From Branchiostoma floridae (Eukaryota > Chordata > Leptocardii > Amphioxiformes > Branchiostomatidae): 64,000 bases of DNA. This document shows, in pieces, positions 57,801-60,800 of the stretch; position 1 is the first letter of the stretch; every line of letters starts with the position of its first letter. The position numbers and the translations under genes are program-made. Location: NCBI RefSeq assembly GCF_000003815.2, contig NC_049987.1, positions 17,959,959 through 18,023,958 on the forward strand, read 5' to 3'. The notes beneath the pieces were generated by a model. That model was given only the letters and a program-made list of their open reading frames with translations, was not told the DNA's origin and did no database searches.

Positions 57801-60800
57801 ATTTGTAGTTTCCATTGTGTGGTGATTTTTGTTTTCAAGACAAATCCGTAGAGAATTTCTACGAAGGCTGCTACAAGGATGGTAAAAGACGGAGGCTTCC
57901 CGATGCACTTCTCATCAGCGAGGACATGACAGCAGACATCTGTGTCAAACATTGTCGTCAAGAAGGATATTCTTATGCAGGTAATTCTACAATGACTGTA
58001 TTCTATTCGAAAAAAAAAGTTACAATTGTTATATTTCAGCCATACCATAGGTATGGTGAAATATATTGTATTCGTAATGTTTCTTTCTTTCTTTCTTTCT
58101 TTCTCCTGTCAAATCTTCAGAACACGGTATCTCCCTTGTTCCTCAACCGAATGACTTGAAATTTGGCACAAGGGTAGAGTGGGCCAATACCCTCGGACGT
58201 TTTTTTCATTTTTTCCATATCTGTCTCTTAAATGATTTTATTAAGGTTTTTTGGTCATCTTAAGACCAAAACTGTATATTTGGGCCCCCTGTACCCTGGT
58301 ATTATAACCGAATGAGCTGAAATTTGGTACAGATGTGCCTTGATAAGTCCCCCATATAGATTCAATATCAGTTTTGGTGTACAGTATAACGAAATACTTA
58401 TTTTTGCGATTTTTTGGTCATTTTTTTACCAAAAAAGGACACTTTTGGCTCCTGTACCTTGGTTTTAGAACCGGATGACCTGAAATTTAGTATAGGAGTG
58501 CCCTAGACATATGCGCACATGGATTCAATAACACTTGAGGCATACGGTACAATAAAATGCTCAATTTTGCGATTATTTGGCCATTTTATGACCAAAAAGT
58601 ACACTTTTGGCTATTGTGCTCTGGTTTTAAAACCAAATGACCTAAATTTTGGTAAAAGGGTGCACTAGATATTTATTCAAATGACACATGTATAATTTTT
58701 GTCATAGACTACGTCAAAATGATATATTTGGGGATTTTTTTGTCATTTTCCAATAGCCAGAGGGGTCAATGACCTTAAGGTCGTTGACCCCCAGCTGCAG
58801 ATTGGACCTACAGGCATATATGTCTATCTAATCTAATTAGATAGGTAACCAATCACTTAGCCTGAATCTATATCCTAAAGAGGGGGGGTGGCAGCCAATC
58901 AGCGAGCCCGGTGTTATCTGGAAGAGTCCATTCTTACACGGAGGGGTTCGTTTTTTTTTTTTTATTCATCATTGGACTGGTGAAGTCTTTCAGTGGATGC
59001 ATTTTTGGACAGGTCTATTTTGCAATTTTACAGAATGTGTGCTGGAAGAGTCTATTCTCGCACGGAGGGGGGATTTTTCAAAATTCATATTTTGGACTTT
59101 GGTGACTTCTAGTTTGTCAAAGTCTTTCAGTAGGGTTATTTTTGGACTGGTCTAATTTGCAATTTTACATGGGTGTTCTGGAAGAGTCCATTCTTGCATA
59201 GAGGGGGCTTTTTTTTAAAATCCATTTTTTGGACTTCAGTGATTATGTCAAAGTCCTATTTTAGCAGATGTATTTTTGGACTGCTCTACTTTACATGGAA
59301 GAGTCCATTTTTTGCACACGGAAGGGGGATTTTTTCAAATTCAGTTTTGAACGGGTGATGATTCAAAATTCAATTTTAGTGGAAGTGTTTTTAGACTGGT
59401 CTATTATACCTTTTTATACACTGGGACCTTTTTTGCTAAATTCAATTTTGGATTTGGTTTCTTATTCAAAAGGCCTGAAGGTTTCAGTGGGAGTATTTCT
59501 GGACTGGTCTATTGTGCAAATTCACATAGGGTGCACTGGAGTCCATTCTTGAACGGGGGAATTTTGTAAGACTCATTTTTGGGTTAAACCGTCATTAGTA
59601 AAAGTGATTTTTCAAATGGGTGATTTTGAAATAGCCTATTGTTGCATGGGGAGGGAGATGGCTGAAATATGCTGTATTTGCTCTCAAGCAAATGTCGGCC
59701 TTTCTAGTTTAAAATACCATTATTACCATTGGTGGATTTCTTGGTTGTGATTACGTCACGCATGTCAAACAATTTCTTGTATTTTTCTTTCAAAGGTACT
59801 CAGTACTACAAAGAGTGCTGGTGCGGCACTGAGCTACCACACCGTGGACCACGTGAAGATAATGAATGCGCGACCCCTTGCGGAGGAAATCATAATAAGA
59901 TGTGCGGAGGCGAATGGAGATTATCAGTGTACAAAGGTTGGTAAACATCTTAAAGATTTGTTGTCACTCACCTAACAAAATACTATATACAACTTAGCTA
60001 CGTACAACCTTCAGCATTGAGTTTTCTTTTTCAACACGACCAGATCGGATGGATTTACCCGCCACCGTTTCGATAGGCCATCTCTAGGTATACTCTGGAT
60101 GATAGTTGCCTGTCGTACTTCTTATTGCAGCTAGATGTCGCTGTTGCATTGCGAAGAATGGCAGTCCCAAATGTGATAAACGTGGATACAATCTACGTCA
60201 CGTTTGGGACCGCATTAACGACTGTGCAGTAGCGAAACCTATCTGCAGTGCGATGTACCAAGAATCAGTCATTGTCGACCTTAGGAAAATAACTAAGGGT
60301 CCGATAAAACTGTATCTGGATGGTAAATTACCATTAGTTGTGTTTAAAGAAGTTTTTTCATTCGAATGTCTAATTTCTGAAATTCCTAAAATCACGGACT
60401 TGCTGTGTCACTATTAAAAGGCTTTTTTGGACCCAGAAGAAACAAGGATGAAGGAAAATTATTGTTTGTCGTAGCTATTTGCAATGAAAGATATGGTTCG
60501 CAATAAATGCTGAGCGTCAGTTAATTCAAAATATTTTGAAATTTTAGTGGAGCCAGTTGACGAAATTCATTCGGAGGGACGCCATGACTGCCAGACATCG
60601 GACGGGGCTTCCTACAGAGGAACGGTAGCTGTGACCAGATCGGGCCTTACGTGTCAACGCTGGGACCGGCAGACACCCCATCAGCACACGAGAACGTCTG
60701 ACAATTATCCGTCATCCGGATTGGAGGAAAACTACTGCCGGAATCCGGACGGAACGCCCGGAGTCTGGTGCTACACCACGGATCCTAACAAGAGATGGGA

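Noticed and set aside
58911-59552. Overlapping open frames rich in Phe, Ser and Gly
   Set aside because: They read through a tandem repeat inside the WSC intron and have no splice logic in the phase of the gene.
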